Positions 22,288-33,863 of a stretch of DNA of 64,000 nucleotides are shown here, piece by piece. How positions within the stretch are numbered: position 1 is the first letter of the stretch; every line of letters begins with the position of its first letter. This DNA comes from Roseospirillum parvum. Its GTDB lineage: Bacteria; Pseudomonadota; Alphaproteobacteria; Rhodospirillales; Rhodospirillaceae. Position numbers and translations under genes: made by a program. The DNA is taken from positions 1 to 64,000 of the forward strand of contig NZ_FNCV01000010.1 of the NCBI RefSeq assembly GCF_900100455.1. Direction: 5' to 3'. The notes below the pieces were generated by a model. It was not told the origin of the DNA and searched no databases. It saw only the letters and a list, made by a program, of their open reading frames with translations.

Positions 22288-22980
22288 ATGCTGGCCGAGG
22301 CGCTGGGCTGGCTGCTCACCCCCGCCCCATGGTGGGCCCGGCGGCGCGGGCTGGTCGGCGAGCAGATGGCCCTGCTGGCCCGCCACCGCCGCTGCCGCGC
22401 CGCCTGGGCGCCGCACCTGGCCGCCTGTCGGGCCTTCCTGGCCGAGGCGGCGTCAAATGGGGCGACGGATGGCGGGACGGGTGGAAGCACGGTGGCGGTG
22501 CTCGGCTCCGGCGCCCTGCTCGATGTGCCGCTCGATCCTCTGGCCGCCGCTTATGGGCGGGTGCTGCTGGTCGATGCCGTGCACCCGTGGCGGGCCCGCT
22601 GGCGGGCGGCGCGGCATCGTGGGCGGGTGCGGCTGATCCACCATGATCTGGCCAGCGGCCTGCCCGAGGCGGCCCACGGCGCCGATCTTGTGCTGTCGGT
22701 CAACCTGCTGTCGCGCCTGCCCGACCCCGGGGCCCATCTGGCCGCCCTGGCCGACAGCCGCGCCGCCGCCCTGGTCAGCGACGTGGAACTGATCGAGAGC
22801 CAGGGCGACGTCGAGCTGGCGCGCCGCGACCTGCTGGCCGGCTGCGATCTGGCCCTCACGGCCCCGCGCGGCTGGACCTGGAAGCTGGCCCCGGCCCCGG
22901 AACTCTACCCCGACCGCGACCTGTCGCTGCGCGTGGTGGCGGGATGGGTCAGCCGAACGTCCCGCCGCGCCGCCCGGTGA
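22288..22980 (+). CDS. Methyltransferase-like protein of unknown function
   Basis: The protein has 230 residues and begins at the base after the mutL stop, so translation is probably coupled. A Rossmann-like SAM-binding block is visible (VAVLGSGALLDVPLDPLA, then GRVLLVDAVHP), followed by VRLIHHDLASGL and ADLVLSVNLLSRLPDPGAHL, which fit motifs I-IV of class I methyltransferases. There is no recognisable substrate-recognition domain. The last 32 bp overlap the convergent ABC permease gene. Alphaproteobacterial relatives next to mutL are uncharacterised as far as I know. Confidence 0.7.
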   Translation: MLAEALGWLLTPAPWWARRRGLVGEQMALLARHRRCRAAWAPHLAACRAFLAEAASNGATDGGTGGSTVAVLGSGALLDVPLDPLAAAYGRVLLVDAVHPWRARWRAARHRGRVRLIHHDLASGLPEAAHGADLVLSVNLLSRLPDPGAHLAALADSRAAALVSDVELIESQGDVELARRDLLAGCDLALTAPRGWTWKLAPAPELYPDRDLSLRVVAGWVSRTSRRAAR

Positions 22981-23809
22981 GCCGTTCGTTGCGCCGGCGC
23001 AACAGCTCCAGGGTGACCAGCAGGATGGTGGAAAAGGCGATCAGAAGGGTGGCGGCGGCCATGATGGTCGGGCTGATGTTCTCGCGGATGCCGCTGAACA
23101 TCTCGCGCGGCAGGGTGCGCTGTTCGGGGCCGGCGACCAGCAGCACCACCACCACCTCGTCGAACGAGGTGGCGAAGGCGAACAACGCGCCCGAGGCCAC
23201 CCCCGGGGCGATCAGCGGCAGGATCACCGAGCCGAACACGCGCAGCGGCCCGGCCCCCAGGCTGGCCGCGGCGCGGGCCAGGTTCATGTCGAAGCCCTGC
23301 AGGGTGGCGCTCACCGTGATCACCACGAAGGGCGCCGCCAGCGCGGTGTGGGCCAGCACCAGACCGGTATAGGTGGCGGTCAGGCCGAGCGGCGCGAAGA
23401 ACAGGTAGAAGCCGACCCCGGTGATGACCAGCGGCACGATCATCGGCGACAGCAGGATGCCCAGCACCACGCTCTTGCCCTTGAAGCGGGCCCGGGTCAG
23501 GCCGACCGCCGCCAGGGTGCCCAGGGTGGTCGAAAGGATGGTCGAGAAGACGCCGACGATCAGGCTGTTCTTCAAGGCCCGCATCCAGTCGGGATCGGTG
23601 AAGAACTCGCCGTACCAGCGCAGGGAGAAGCCACTCAAGGGGTAGGTCAGGAACTGCCCGTCGTTGAACGACAGCGGCACGATGGCGATCAGCGGCGCCA
23701 CCAGGAAGGCGAAGACCAGCACCGCCGACACCCACAGGGCGGCGGTCCACAGCTTTTCTTCCAGGGTGCGCGGGTGGTGGGGGCCGTGGGTCATGCCGTT
23801 TCCCCTCAA
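22949..23809 (-). CDS. ABC transporter permease, PotC-type (polyamine/opine class)
   Basis: The protein has 286 residues with six hydrophobic segments, the first in TAALWVSAVLVFAFLVAPLI. The binding-protein-dependent permease (EAA) loop is ARAAASLGAGPLRVFGSVIL. SFNDGQFLTYPLSGFSLRWY near residue 50 is typical of PotC-type subunits. Its ATG overlaps the preceding permease stop by 4 bp. Together with the binding protein it forms an inner-membrane importer for a small cationic or polyamine-like solute, but no ATPase gene lies at either end of this cluster. Confidence 0.9.
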   Translation of the reverse strand: MRGNGMTHGPHHPRTLEEKLWTAALWVSAVLVFAFLVAPLIAIVPLSFNDGQFLTYPLSGFSLRWYGEFFTDPDWMRALKNSLIVGVFSTILSTTLGTLAAVGLTRARFKGKSVVLGILLSPMIVPLVITGVGFYLFFAPLGLTATYTGLVLAHTALAAPFVVITVSATLQGFDMNLARAAASLGAGPLRVFGSVILPLIAPGVASGALFAFATSFDEVVVVLLVAGPEQRTLPREMFSGIRENISPTIMAAATLLIAFSTILLVTLELLRRRNERLTGRRGGTFG

Positions 23810-25053
23810 CGTCCGGCCGGGGTGGCGCCGGCGCGGACCAGCCGGGCATAGGTGGCGAACAGGATCAGCGTCGTCACCAGCAGCACCGAGCCGAGCGCCG
23901 CCGCCATCCCCCAGTTCACCGTCTCGGCGGTGTAGAAGGCGATGAAGTAGCTGATCATCTGGTCCGCCGCGCCGCCGACCAGGGCCGGCGTGATGTAGTA
24001 GCCCAGCGCGATGATGAAGGTGAGCAGGGTGCCGGCAACGATGCCAGGCAGGGTCTGCGGCAGGTAGACCTTGAGGAAGGCCACCGTCGGCCGCGCCCCC
24101 AGCGACAGGGCGGTGCGCATGTAAAGCTTCGGGATGCCCTTCATCACCGAGTACAGCGGCAGCACCAGGAAGGGCAACAGGACATGGGTCATGGCGATGA
24201 TGACGCCGATGCGGTTGAAGATCAGCCGCGCCGGTTCATCGAGCAGGCCGAGCCAGATCAGCGCGTTGTTGACCAGCCCCTGATCCTGCAACAGCACCAC
24301 CCAGGCCGCCGTGCGCACCAGCAGCGAGGTCCAGAAGGGCAGCAGGACCAGGATCATCATCGGGTTGGAGAGGTGCGGCGGCAGGGTGGCCAGCAGGTAG
24401 GCGACCGGAAAGCCCAGGGCCAGACACAGCAGGGTGACGGTCAGCGCCACCGCGAAGGTGCGCCCGAGGATGTCGAGGAACACCGCCTCCTGCTCCGGCA
24501 CCGGGCGCAACTGGCCGGTCGGGGTGCGCTCCAGATCGACCGCCTGGAGCAGGAAGAAGGCGGTCAGCGGACCGCTGGCCCGGTCGATGGCGGCCCACAG
24601 CTCGGGCTCGGCCCAGCGCTCATCGATATGGATCAGCGTGGCGCGCCACGACTCGGCCGTTTCCGGCAGTTTGCGGGCGCTGGAAAAGAGCAGCGAACGG
24701 GCCCCGGGATAATCGGAATTGAGCCGCCGCGCCGCCACCGCCAGGGTGCGGTCGGCCTTGCTCTGGCCGAGGTCGGCGGCCAGGGCGGCGAACACCGCCT
24801 CGCCCGGGGCCTCGGTGCGCGGCTGCCAGTCGTCGATCGCCGCCGTCACCCCGGGCCACACCTGGGCCAGTTCGGGATCGTGCACCGCCCGGCGCATCAT
24901 GTCGCCGATGGGGATCAGGAAGGTGACGGCAAGGAAGGCGGCCAGGGGCAGGATCAGCGCCCCGGCCTTCAGATGATGCAGCCGCTCGGCCCGGCGCAGG
25001 CGGGCTTTCAGCGACGGCTCGGGCGGGGCAAAGGAAGGGGCGGCGGTCGGCAT
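23806..25053 (-). CDS. ABC transporter permease, PotB-type with large periplasmic loop
   Basis: The protein has 415 residues. After a cytoplasmic start, TM1 (GALILPLAAFLAVTFLIPIG) is followed by about 150 periplasmic residues before the remaining five TM segments. This long loop is known from the alphaproteobacterial branch of PotB-type permeases. The cytoplasmic coupling loop reads RTALSLGARPTVAFLKVYLP. LPFWTSLLVRTAAWVVLLQD is also typical of the family. It follows the binding-protein gene by 83 bp and overlaps the PotC-type gene. Confidence 0.9.
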   Translation of the reverse strand: MPTAAPSFAPPEPSLKARLRRAERLHHLKAGALILPLAAFLAVTFLIPIGDMMRRAVHDPELAQVWPGVTAAIDDWQPRTEAPGEAVFAALAADLGQSKADRTLAVAARRLNSDYPGARSLLFSSARKLPETAESWRATLIHIDERWAEPELWAAIDRASGPLTAFFLLQAVDLERTPTGQLRPVPEQEAVFLDILGRTFAVALTVTLLCLALGFPVAYLLATLPPHLSNPMMILVLLPFWTSLLVRTAAWVVLLQDQGLVNNALIWLGLLDEPARLIFNRIGVIIAMTHVLLPFLVLPLYSVMKGIPKLYMRTALSLGARPTVAFLKVYLPQTLPGIVAGTLLTFIIALGYYITPALVGGAADQMISYFIAFYTAETVNWGMAAALGSVLLVTTLILFATYARLVRAGATPAGR

Positions 25054-25136
25054 GGGCGGCCGGGCAACTCAAGGGGGAAGCGGGAGCCGGCCCCCCGGGG
25101 CACGCCCGGGGAGCCGGCGGTGACGATGACAGGGCC

Positions 25137-26192
25137 TTACTGGACCGCCGCCCACTTGTTGAAGCGGGTGGTCAGCTGCTCGATGTGCTCCAGCCAGAAG
25201 GCGGTGTCGATGAGCACGGCGTTGGCCATGTTGGCGTCGGCGGTCGGCAGGTCGGCCAGCCGGTCGGCCGGGATCAGATCGTTCACCCCCTTGGCGCTGA
25301 CCCCGTAGGCGATCGCCTGGGGCAGCCCGGCCTGGACCTCGGGCTGGCCGACGAAGGCCAGGAAGTCGTAGGACTGATCGAGGTTCGGGGTGCCCGACAG
25401 GATGACCCACGAATCGAGGGTGTACAGGCTGCCGTCCCAGACGATGCCGAAGTTGCGCCCGTCGCCCTTGTTGGCGGCGTCGACCCGGCCGTTGTAGATC
25501 GAGGTCATCACCACCTCGCCGGCGGCCAGGAACTGCGGCGGCTGGGCCCCCGCCTTCCAGAACACCAGATCGTCCTTGATGGTGTCGAGCTTGGCGAAGG
25601 CGCGGTCGACGCCCTCCTCGGTGGCCAGCACGTCGTAGACCTCGGCCGGGGCGACGCCGTCGGCCATCAGGGCGATCTCAAGGGTGGTCTTGGGGCCGCC
25701 GCGCAGGGCCCGCTTGCCGGGCCAAGTCTCGGTGTCGAAGAAGTCGGCCCAACTGGTCGGCGCCTTGGCCAGGGCGTCCTTGTCGTAGCCGAGCACGAAG
25801 TTGTAGACGATGGCGCCCACCCCGCACTCGGACACCGCCGAGGGGATGTAGGCGTCGGCGCCGCCCAGGCGGTCGAAGTCGAGCGGCTCGAACAGGCCCT
25901 CGTCGCAGCCCAGGGCCAGCTCCTCGCTTTCCACCTGGACCACGTCCCAGGTGCTGTTGCCGCCTTCCACCTTGGCCCGCAGCACGCCGATGCCGCCGTC
26001 CCAGGATTCGTCGATCAGCGGCGTCCCGGTGGCCTCGACGAAAGGCTGGAAGTAGACCTCCTTCTGGGCGTCCTGATAGGACCCGCCCCAGGAAACCACG
26101 GTCAGGTCGCGGGCCTGGGCCCCCTCGCTCACAAAACCGGCGCTCAGCACCAGGGCCGCGCCGGCGATCAGATGACGGGCTCGCATGGACAT
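25137..26192 (-). CDS. Periplasmic solute-binding protein of the PotB/PotC-type importer
   Basis: The protein has 351 residues from the ATG at 26192 (six bases further in, a second Met at 26186). The signal peptide is HLIAGAALVLSAGFVSEGAQ followed by ARDLTVVSWGGSYQDAQKEV, a hallmark of polyamine/opine-type family 1 binding proteins. WDVVQVESEEL and SYDFLAFVGQPEVQAGLPQA are further family blocks. It captures the solute in the periplasm for the two downstream permeases. The ligand cannot be named; putrescine, spermidine or a related amine is likely. Confidence 0.9.
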   Translation of the reverse strand: MSMRARHLIAGAALVLSAGFVSEGAQARDLTVVSWGGSYQDAQKEVYFQPFVEATGTPLIDESWDGGIGVLRAKVEGGNSTWDVVQVESEELALGCDEGLFEPLDFDRLGGADAYIPSAVSECGVGAIVYNFVLGYDKDALAKAPTSWADFFDTETWPGKRALRGGPKTTLEIALMADGVAPAEVYDVLATEEGVDRAFAKLDTIKDDLVFWKAGAQPPQFLAAGEVVMTSIYNGRVDAANKGDGRNFGIVWDGSLYTLDSWVILSGTPNLDQSYDFLAFVGQPEVQAGLPQAIAYGVSAKGVNDLIPADRLADLPTADANMANAVLIDTAFWLEHIEQLTTRFNKWAAVQ

Positions 26193-26348
26193 GTTCGGTT
26201 GCCTCCACGATGGACGATGCGCCGGGCAGAGCCCCCCTCGCCCGGCCGCTTCCGACCCGCCCGCCACGGGGCAGCGGTGGTGTCGGAAAACCGTCAAATA
26301 TCACGAACGATGCGGCCGCACGAGTCCCCGCATGCCGAAGAGGCGAGC

Positions 26349-26384
26349 AAAAATAAAGAGGTGGCCCGGACGTCCCCGGACCAC
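26349..26384 (-). terminator. Rho-independent terminator after acnA
   Basis: On the minus strand GTGGTCCGG (26376-26384) pairs with CCGGGCCAC (26361-26369) with one wobble, a 6-nt loop, then a T-rich tract ending around 26349. It lies 54 bp after the acnA stop. Confidence 0.8.
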
Positions 26385-26437
26385 CCCTGGTGCTGGCGCC
26401 AACCCCGGCCGGCGGCCGGAGACGTCGCCTGTCGGTT

Positions 26438-29122
<2,685 letters not shown>

Positions 29123-29837
29123 GGTCGAGGGTCCTCCCAAAGTGGTCGGGGGTGGGGCGCTGGGGGCAGGACGAAAAGCCGTTCGGCGCCCGAAAACGGG
29201 GCGCCGCCTGGGGAGCGACCTGGTCGAAGCATCCGGGGGGCGGCCGTCGGAAAAATACAGCCCCGCTGAGGCCGGACGGCGGCGCCCCGGACCGGCGGGT
29301 GCGCCCGCTCTCCCCGGGGTGGGGCGGCCCCGGCCACCGCCCCCGGATGCGATCCGGAGCGCGGCGGCGTCGCCGCCACCGGGCGCCCAACCAACCAGAG
29401 CCGGTCGGACACCTTGTCGCCGGGATAGACCACACTTTGCCCGCGCTGTCCATAACCCAGGCGGGAAGGCCGGCGGATGGAGGGCGAAAACCCAGGGCGG
29501 ACGGGGGTCGCGAAAAACCGCCGCCGGAGCCGCTTGACCCTAGGGAAGAATTCGGTTTAGGTGATAGCCACGGTCGGCTTGTATACAAAAAGAGCCCCCC
29601 AGGGGTCAGCGCCGACCGGCGAAACAGAGGTTGTTTTACGTTGATGGCGGATCGCCGGCGGCTGCCCTTGCGGCCCCCCGGGACAACAGTCCGCACCTGG
29701 GGCAGGCAAGTCGAAGCCAGGGGTCAGCCATCGTTTGGAAGACATGCGCCGGGGCGCGAAAACCGGCGTCCTGTCCGTCGTCGACGGCACGGGGCGGGGG
29801 TTGGTGTGTCCTGGGTGCCGGATGGAGACCATGCGCC
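29123..29837. promoter_or_regulatory. Long divergent intergenic region, acnA and acyl-CoA ligase operon
   Basis: About 715 bp hold no convincing gene; the frames on both strands are Pro/Arg/Gly-rich noise. A perfect 10-bp palindrome TTGTATACAA lies at 29579-29588 in a locally AT-rich stretch. A TTGACC at 29534-29539 with TTAGGT 17 bp on is a weak plus-strand promoter. The palindrome is of the type bound by GntR-family regulators, so control of the downstream uptake/activation operon is plausible. The ribosome binding site GGAG at 29824-29827 precedes a TTG start. Confidence 0.45.
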
Positions 29838-31808
29838 TTGGTTGACGCCACTGTCGCCAGTGCGGGCCCCGAGCGGGATACCCTGCCCAAGCTTCTCATG
29901 CACAACGCCCGGATCCGTCCGACCCTGCCCGCCTACCGGGAGAAGGACTACGGCATCTGGCAGACCTGGTCGTGGCGCGAGGTGGAGGCGGAAATCTTCC
30001 GCATGGCCGCCGGCCTGGCCGAGCTTGGTTTCAAGCGCGGCGACCGCATGGCCATCGTCGGCGACAACCGGCCGCAGCTTTACTGGTCGATGGTCGCCGC
30101 CCAGGTGCTGGGCGGGGTGCCGGTCCCGGTCTACCAGGATTCGGTGGCCGACGAGATGGTCTTCGTGCTCGAGCACGCCGAGGTCACCTTCGCCATGGTC
30201 GAGGACCAGGAGCAGGTGGACAAGCTGCTGGAGTGCCGGACCAAGGGGGCCCGGGTCGACCACATCATCTACGAGGACCCGCGCGGCCTGCGCAACTACC
30301 GCGAGGAGGGCGTGCACGCCCTGTCGGCGGTGCTCGACTCGGGGGCCCGGCGGCTCGGGCGCGAACCCGACTTCGCCGCCACCGAGGCAAAACAGGGCAG
30401 CGGCGCCGATCTGGCCCTGATGGCCTACACCTCGGGCACCACCGGCAAGCCCAAGGGGGTCATGCTGACCTTCGACAACCTTTTGACGGTGGCCCGCGCG
30501 GCGGCCGAGATGGAGGGCTTGAGCGAGCGCGACGAGATCCTGGCCTATCTGCCCATGGCCTGGGTCGGCGACTTCGCCTTCTCGGTCGCCCAGGCCTATC
30601 TGTGCGGCTTCACGGTCAACTGCCCGGAAAGCGGCGAGACCCTGCTCATCGACCTGCGCGAGATCGGCCCGACCTATCTGTTCTCGCCGCCGCGCATCTT
30701 CGAGAACCTGCTGACCACGGTGATGATCCGCATGGAGGACGCCGGGTCCTTCAAGCGGCGCCTGTTCCACTATTTCATGGATCACGCCCGCACCGTCGGG
30801 GTGGCCCTGATGGACGGCCGCCCGGTCTCGCTGGTGGACCGCCTGAAGTACTGGCTGGGCGAGCTTCTGGTCTACGGCCCCCTGAAGAACGTGCTGGGCT
30901 TTTCGCGCATCCGGCTGGCCTACACCGCCGGCGAGGCGATCGGGCCCGAGATTTTCGACTTCTACCGTTCGATCGGGATCAATCTCAAACAGATCTACGG
31001 CTCCACCGAGGCCAGCGTGTTCATCACCGTGCAGCCCAACGGCGAGGTCAAGCCCGACACCGTGGGCCGGCCCTACCCCGGGGTGGAGATCAGGATCGCC
31101 GAGAACGGCGAGGTGATGTTCAAGAGCGCCGGGGTGTTCGCCGCCTACTACAAGAACGACGAGGCGACCCGCGAGACCAAGACCGACGACGGCTGGGTAC
31201 ACACCGGCGACGCCGGGCTGCTGGATGGCGACGGCCACCTGAAGATCATCGACCGGGCCAAGGACGTGGGCCATCTGAACAACGGCACCATGTTCGCCCC
31301 CAAGTACATCGAGAACAAACTGAAGTTCTTCCCCTTCATCAAGGAGGCGGTGGCCTTCGGGCACGAGCGCGATTACGCCGCCGCCTTCATCAACATCGAC
31401 CTGGAGGCGGTCGGCAACTGGGCCGAGCGCATCAATCTGGCCTACGCCGGCTATGCCGATCTGGCCAGCCGGCCGGAAGTCTACGCCCAGATCAAGGACT
31501 GCGTGGAAAAGGTCAACGCCGATCTGGCCCAGGACGACCTGCTGGCCGGCGGCCAGATCCGCCGTTTCCTGATCCTGCACAAGGAACTGGACGCCGACGA
31601 CGGCGAGTTGACCCGAACCCGCAAGGTGCGCCGCAAGTTCGTCGCCGAGAAGTACGCCCCGCAGATCGCCGCCCTCTATGACGAGCAGGTGAGCGAGGTC
31701 TACTGCGAGACCGAGGTGACCCAGGAAGACGGCCGCAAGTACATGATCAAGGCCGACCTTCGGATCAGCCCGGCGAAAACCTTCGACCCGGTCAGGAAGG
31801 CCGGCTAG
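29838..31808 (+). CDS. AMP-forming acyl-CoA ligase (long-chain type)
   Basis: From a TTG at 29838 the protein has 656 residues. That start has GGAG 10 bp upstream and matches the family N-terminus (DTLPKLLMHNA near residue 15); an ATG at 29898 is the fallback. The ATP-binding motif is LMAYTSGTTGKPKGVMLTFD, with IYGSTEASVFIT and DDGWVHTGDAGLLDGDGHLK completing the adenylate-forming signature. The C-terminus has KVRRKFVAEKYAPQIAALYD. The enzyme activates a carboxylic acid via acyl-AMP to acyl-CoA. It heads a cluster with a liv-type ABC importer and a second CoA ligase, so it may act on an imported acid rather than membrane fatty acids. Confidence 0.9.
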   Translation: MVDATVASAGPERDTLPKLLMHNARIRPTLPAYREKDYGIWQTWSWREVEAEIFRMAAGLAELGFKRGDRMAIVGDNRPQLYWSMVAAQVLGGVPVPVYQDSVADEMVFVLEHAEVTFAMVEDQEQVDKLLECRTKGARVDHIIYEDPRGLRNYREEGVHALSAVLDSGARRLGREPDFAATEAKQGSGADLALMAYTSGTTGKPKGVMLTFDNLLTVARAAAEMEGLSERDEILAYLPMAWVGDFAFSVAQAYLCGFTVNCPESGETLLIDLREIGPTYLFSPPRIFENLLTTVMIRMEDAGSFKRRLFHYFMDHARTVGVALMDGRPVSLVDRLKYWLGELLVYGPLKNVLGFSRIRLAYTAGEAIGPEIFDFYRSIGINLKQIYGSTEASVFITVQPNGEVKPDTVGRPYPGVEIRIAENGEVMFKSAGVFAAYYKNDEATRETKTDDGWVHTGDAGLLDGDGHLKIIDRAKDVGHLNNGTMFAPKYIENKLKFFPFIKEAVAFGHERDYAAAFINIDLEAVGNWAERINLAYAGYADLASRPEVYAQIKDCVEKVNADLAQDDLLAGGQIRRFLILHKELDADDGELTRTRKVRRKFVAEKYAPQIAALYDEQVSEVYCETEVTQEDGRKYMIKADLRISPAKTFDPVRKAG

Positions 31809-31901
31809 GGCGACCTGTCGGCGCGCGGCCACCCCGCCCGCCGGCCGGCCGGCCTCCGCCCCCACCCCAGGCCCGACACCCCTGCGAGGAGAGAGATACC
31901 G

Positions 31902-32711
31902 ATGTCCCAAGCCGAGGCGTCCCCGGCCGGTCCGGCCCCGGGCGAGGTGCTGCTCAAGGTCGACAACATCAGCTTGTCGTTCGGCGGCGTGCGGGCCCTG
32001 ACCAACATCAGCTTCGACGTGATGAAGGGCGAGATCCGCGCCATCATCGGCCCCAACGGGGCCGGCAAGAGCTCCATGCTCAACGTCATCAACGGGTTCT
32101 ACCACCCGCAGGAAGGCACCATCACCTACAAGGGCGAAACCCGGCGCAAGATGAAGCCGCATCAGGCGGCCCGCACCGGCATCGCCCGCACCTTCCAGAA
32201 CATCGCCCTGTTCAAGGGGATGAGCGCGCTCGAGAACATCATGACCGGGCGCAACACGGTGATGGCCCACAACCCGTTCACCGCCGCCGTCTACCTGGGC
32301 CCGGCCAAGCGCAGCGAAATCCACCACCGGGAGGTGTGCGAGCGCATCATCGACTTCCTGGAGATCGAGGCCATCCGCAAGACCCCGGTCGGCCGCCTGC
32401 CCTACGGCCTGCAGAAGCGGGTCGAGCTGGGCCGCGCCCTGGCCGCCGAGCCCGAGATGCTGCTGCTGGACGAGCCGATGGCCGGCATGAACCTGGAAGA
32501 GAAGGAGGACATGTGCCGCTTCATCCTCGACGTCAACGAGGAGTTCGGCACCACCATGGTCCTCATCGAGCACGACATGGGCGTGGTGATGGACATCTCC
32601 GACCGCGTCGTGGTGCTGGACTACGGCCGCAAGCTGGCCGATGGCCCGCCCGATCAGGTGCGCAACGACCCCGACGTGATCGACGCCTACCTGGGGGTGG
32701 CCCATGACTAG
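31902..32711 (+). CDS. livG: Liv-type ABC transporter ATP-binding protein LivG
   Basis: The protein has 269 residues. Walker A is IGPNGAGKSSMLNVINGFYH, the signature helix is PYGLQKRVELGRALAAEP (LSGGQ degenerate, as usual for LivG where the motif is YGxQ), and Walker B is MLLLDEPMAGMN with the switch His in VLIEHDMGVVMDI. The Liv-specific AARTGIARTFQNIALF loop is present. It drives import together with LivF through LivH and LivM. GAGGAGAGA precedes the ATG. Confidence 0.95.
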   Translation: MSQAEASPAGPAPGEVLLKVDNISLSFGGVRALTNISFDVMKGEIRAIIGPNGAGKSSMLNVINGFYHPQEGTITYKGETRRKMKPHQAARTGIARTFQNIALFKGMSALENIMTGRNTVMAHNPFTAAVYLGPAKRSEIHHREVCERIIDFLEIEAIRKTPVGRLPYGLQKRVELGRALAAEPEMLLLDEPMAGMNLEEKEDMCRFILDVNEEFGTTMVLIEHDMGVVMDISDRVVVLDYGRKLADGPPDQVRNDPDVIDAYLGVAHD

Positions 32712-32769
32712 GTCCCCTAGCCCCCCCGTCTCCGCCGCTCGCCCCGCCACCGCCAAGAGTTAAGCCCCC

Positions 32770-33786
32770 ATGAGCAATCAACTCCGCATCGCCCTGTGGG
32801 CCCTCGGCGCGCCGGTTTCGGTCGGCCTGATCGGTCTTCTGATCTCGGCCATGCCGCTGATCGATTCCAACTTCTTCTTCACCTGGGGCTACTACCTGGA
32901 GGTGGTCACCACCGGCCTTCTGACCGGCGTGCTGTATTCGCTGGTGGCACTCGGCTTCGTGCTGATCTTCAAGGCCTCCGGGGTGTTCAACTTCTCCCAG
33001 GGGGCGATGGTGCTGTTCGCCGCCCTGTTCTTCGTCGGCTTCATGGACAAGTGGGGCCTGCACCCGGCGCTCGCCTTCCTGCTCACCGCCGGGGTGATGA
33101 TCCTGCTGGCCATGCTGATCGAGCGGGTGGTCTTGAGGCCGCTGGTCAACCAGCCGGCCATCATCCTGTTCATGGCGACCATCGGCATCACCTACTTCCT
33201 GGACGGCCTGGGCCAAACCATCTGGGGCTCGGACGTCTTCACGCTCGATATCGGCCTGCCCAAGGACCCCATGTTCCTGATGGAAGGCACCTTCGAGGGC
33301 GGGGTGATGGTCAACCAGTTCGACATCGTGGCCGCCGTCGCCGCCGGGGCGATGGTGATCGTGCTGGCCTTCCTGTTCCAGTACACCCGCATCGGCCGCG
33401 CCCTGCGCGCGGTGGCCGACGACCACCAGGCGGCGCTGTCGGTGGGCATTCCCCTGAAGACCATCTGGGCCATCGTGTGGTCGGTGGCCGGCATCGTCGG
33501 CCTGGTCGCCGGGGTGATGTGGGGCTCGAAGCTCGGGGTGCAGTTCTCGCTCGCCCTGGTGGCGCTCAAGGCGCTGCCGGTGCTCATCCTGGGCGGCTTC
33601 ACCTCGGTGCCGGGGGCCATCGTCGGCGGCCTGATCATCGGCGCCGGCGAGAAGATCGCCGAGATCTTTTTCGGCGGCTACATCGGCGGCGGCATCGAGG
33701 ACTGGTTCGCCTACATGCTGGCCATGGTCTTCCTGCTGTTCCGGCCGCAAGGGCTGTTCGGCGAGAAGATCATCGAGCGCGTCTGA
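32770..33786 (+). CDS. livH: Liv-type ABC transporter permease LivH
   Basis: The protein has 338 residues, with about eight hydrophobic segments. Family blocks are GLLTGVLYSLVALGFVLIFK, ASGVFNFSQGAMVLFAAL, and the coupling loop GRALRAVADDHQAALSVGIP followed by GGFTSVPGAIVGGLIIGAGE near the end. It is longer than E. coli LivH (308) because of an N-terminal extension of about 40 residues. It forms the translocation pore with LivM. It starts 58 bp after livG. Confidence 0.95.
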   Translation: MSNQLRIALWALGAPVSVGLIGLLISAMPLIDSNFFFTWGYYLEVVTTGLLTGVLYSLVALGFVLIFKASGVFNFSQGAMVLFAALFFVGFMDKWGLHPALAFLLTAGVMILLAMLIERVVLRPLVNQPAIILFMATIGITYFLDGLGQTIWGSDVFTLDIGLPKDPMFLMEGTFEGGVMVNQFDIVAAVAAGAMVIVLAFLFQYTRIGRALRAVADDHQAALSVGIPLKTIWAIVWSVAGIVGLVAGVMWGSKLGVQFSLALVALKALPVLILGGFTSVPGAIVGGLIIGAGEKIAEIFFGGYIGGGIEDWFAYMLAMVFLLFRPQGLFGEKIIERV

Positions 33787-33863
33787 CCGGCGCCTATCGA
33801 CCCCCGCCCCAAGATCCCGCCCCAAGATCCCTCAGGGCAAGGCTTTCAAAGGCACATCCGACC

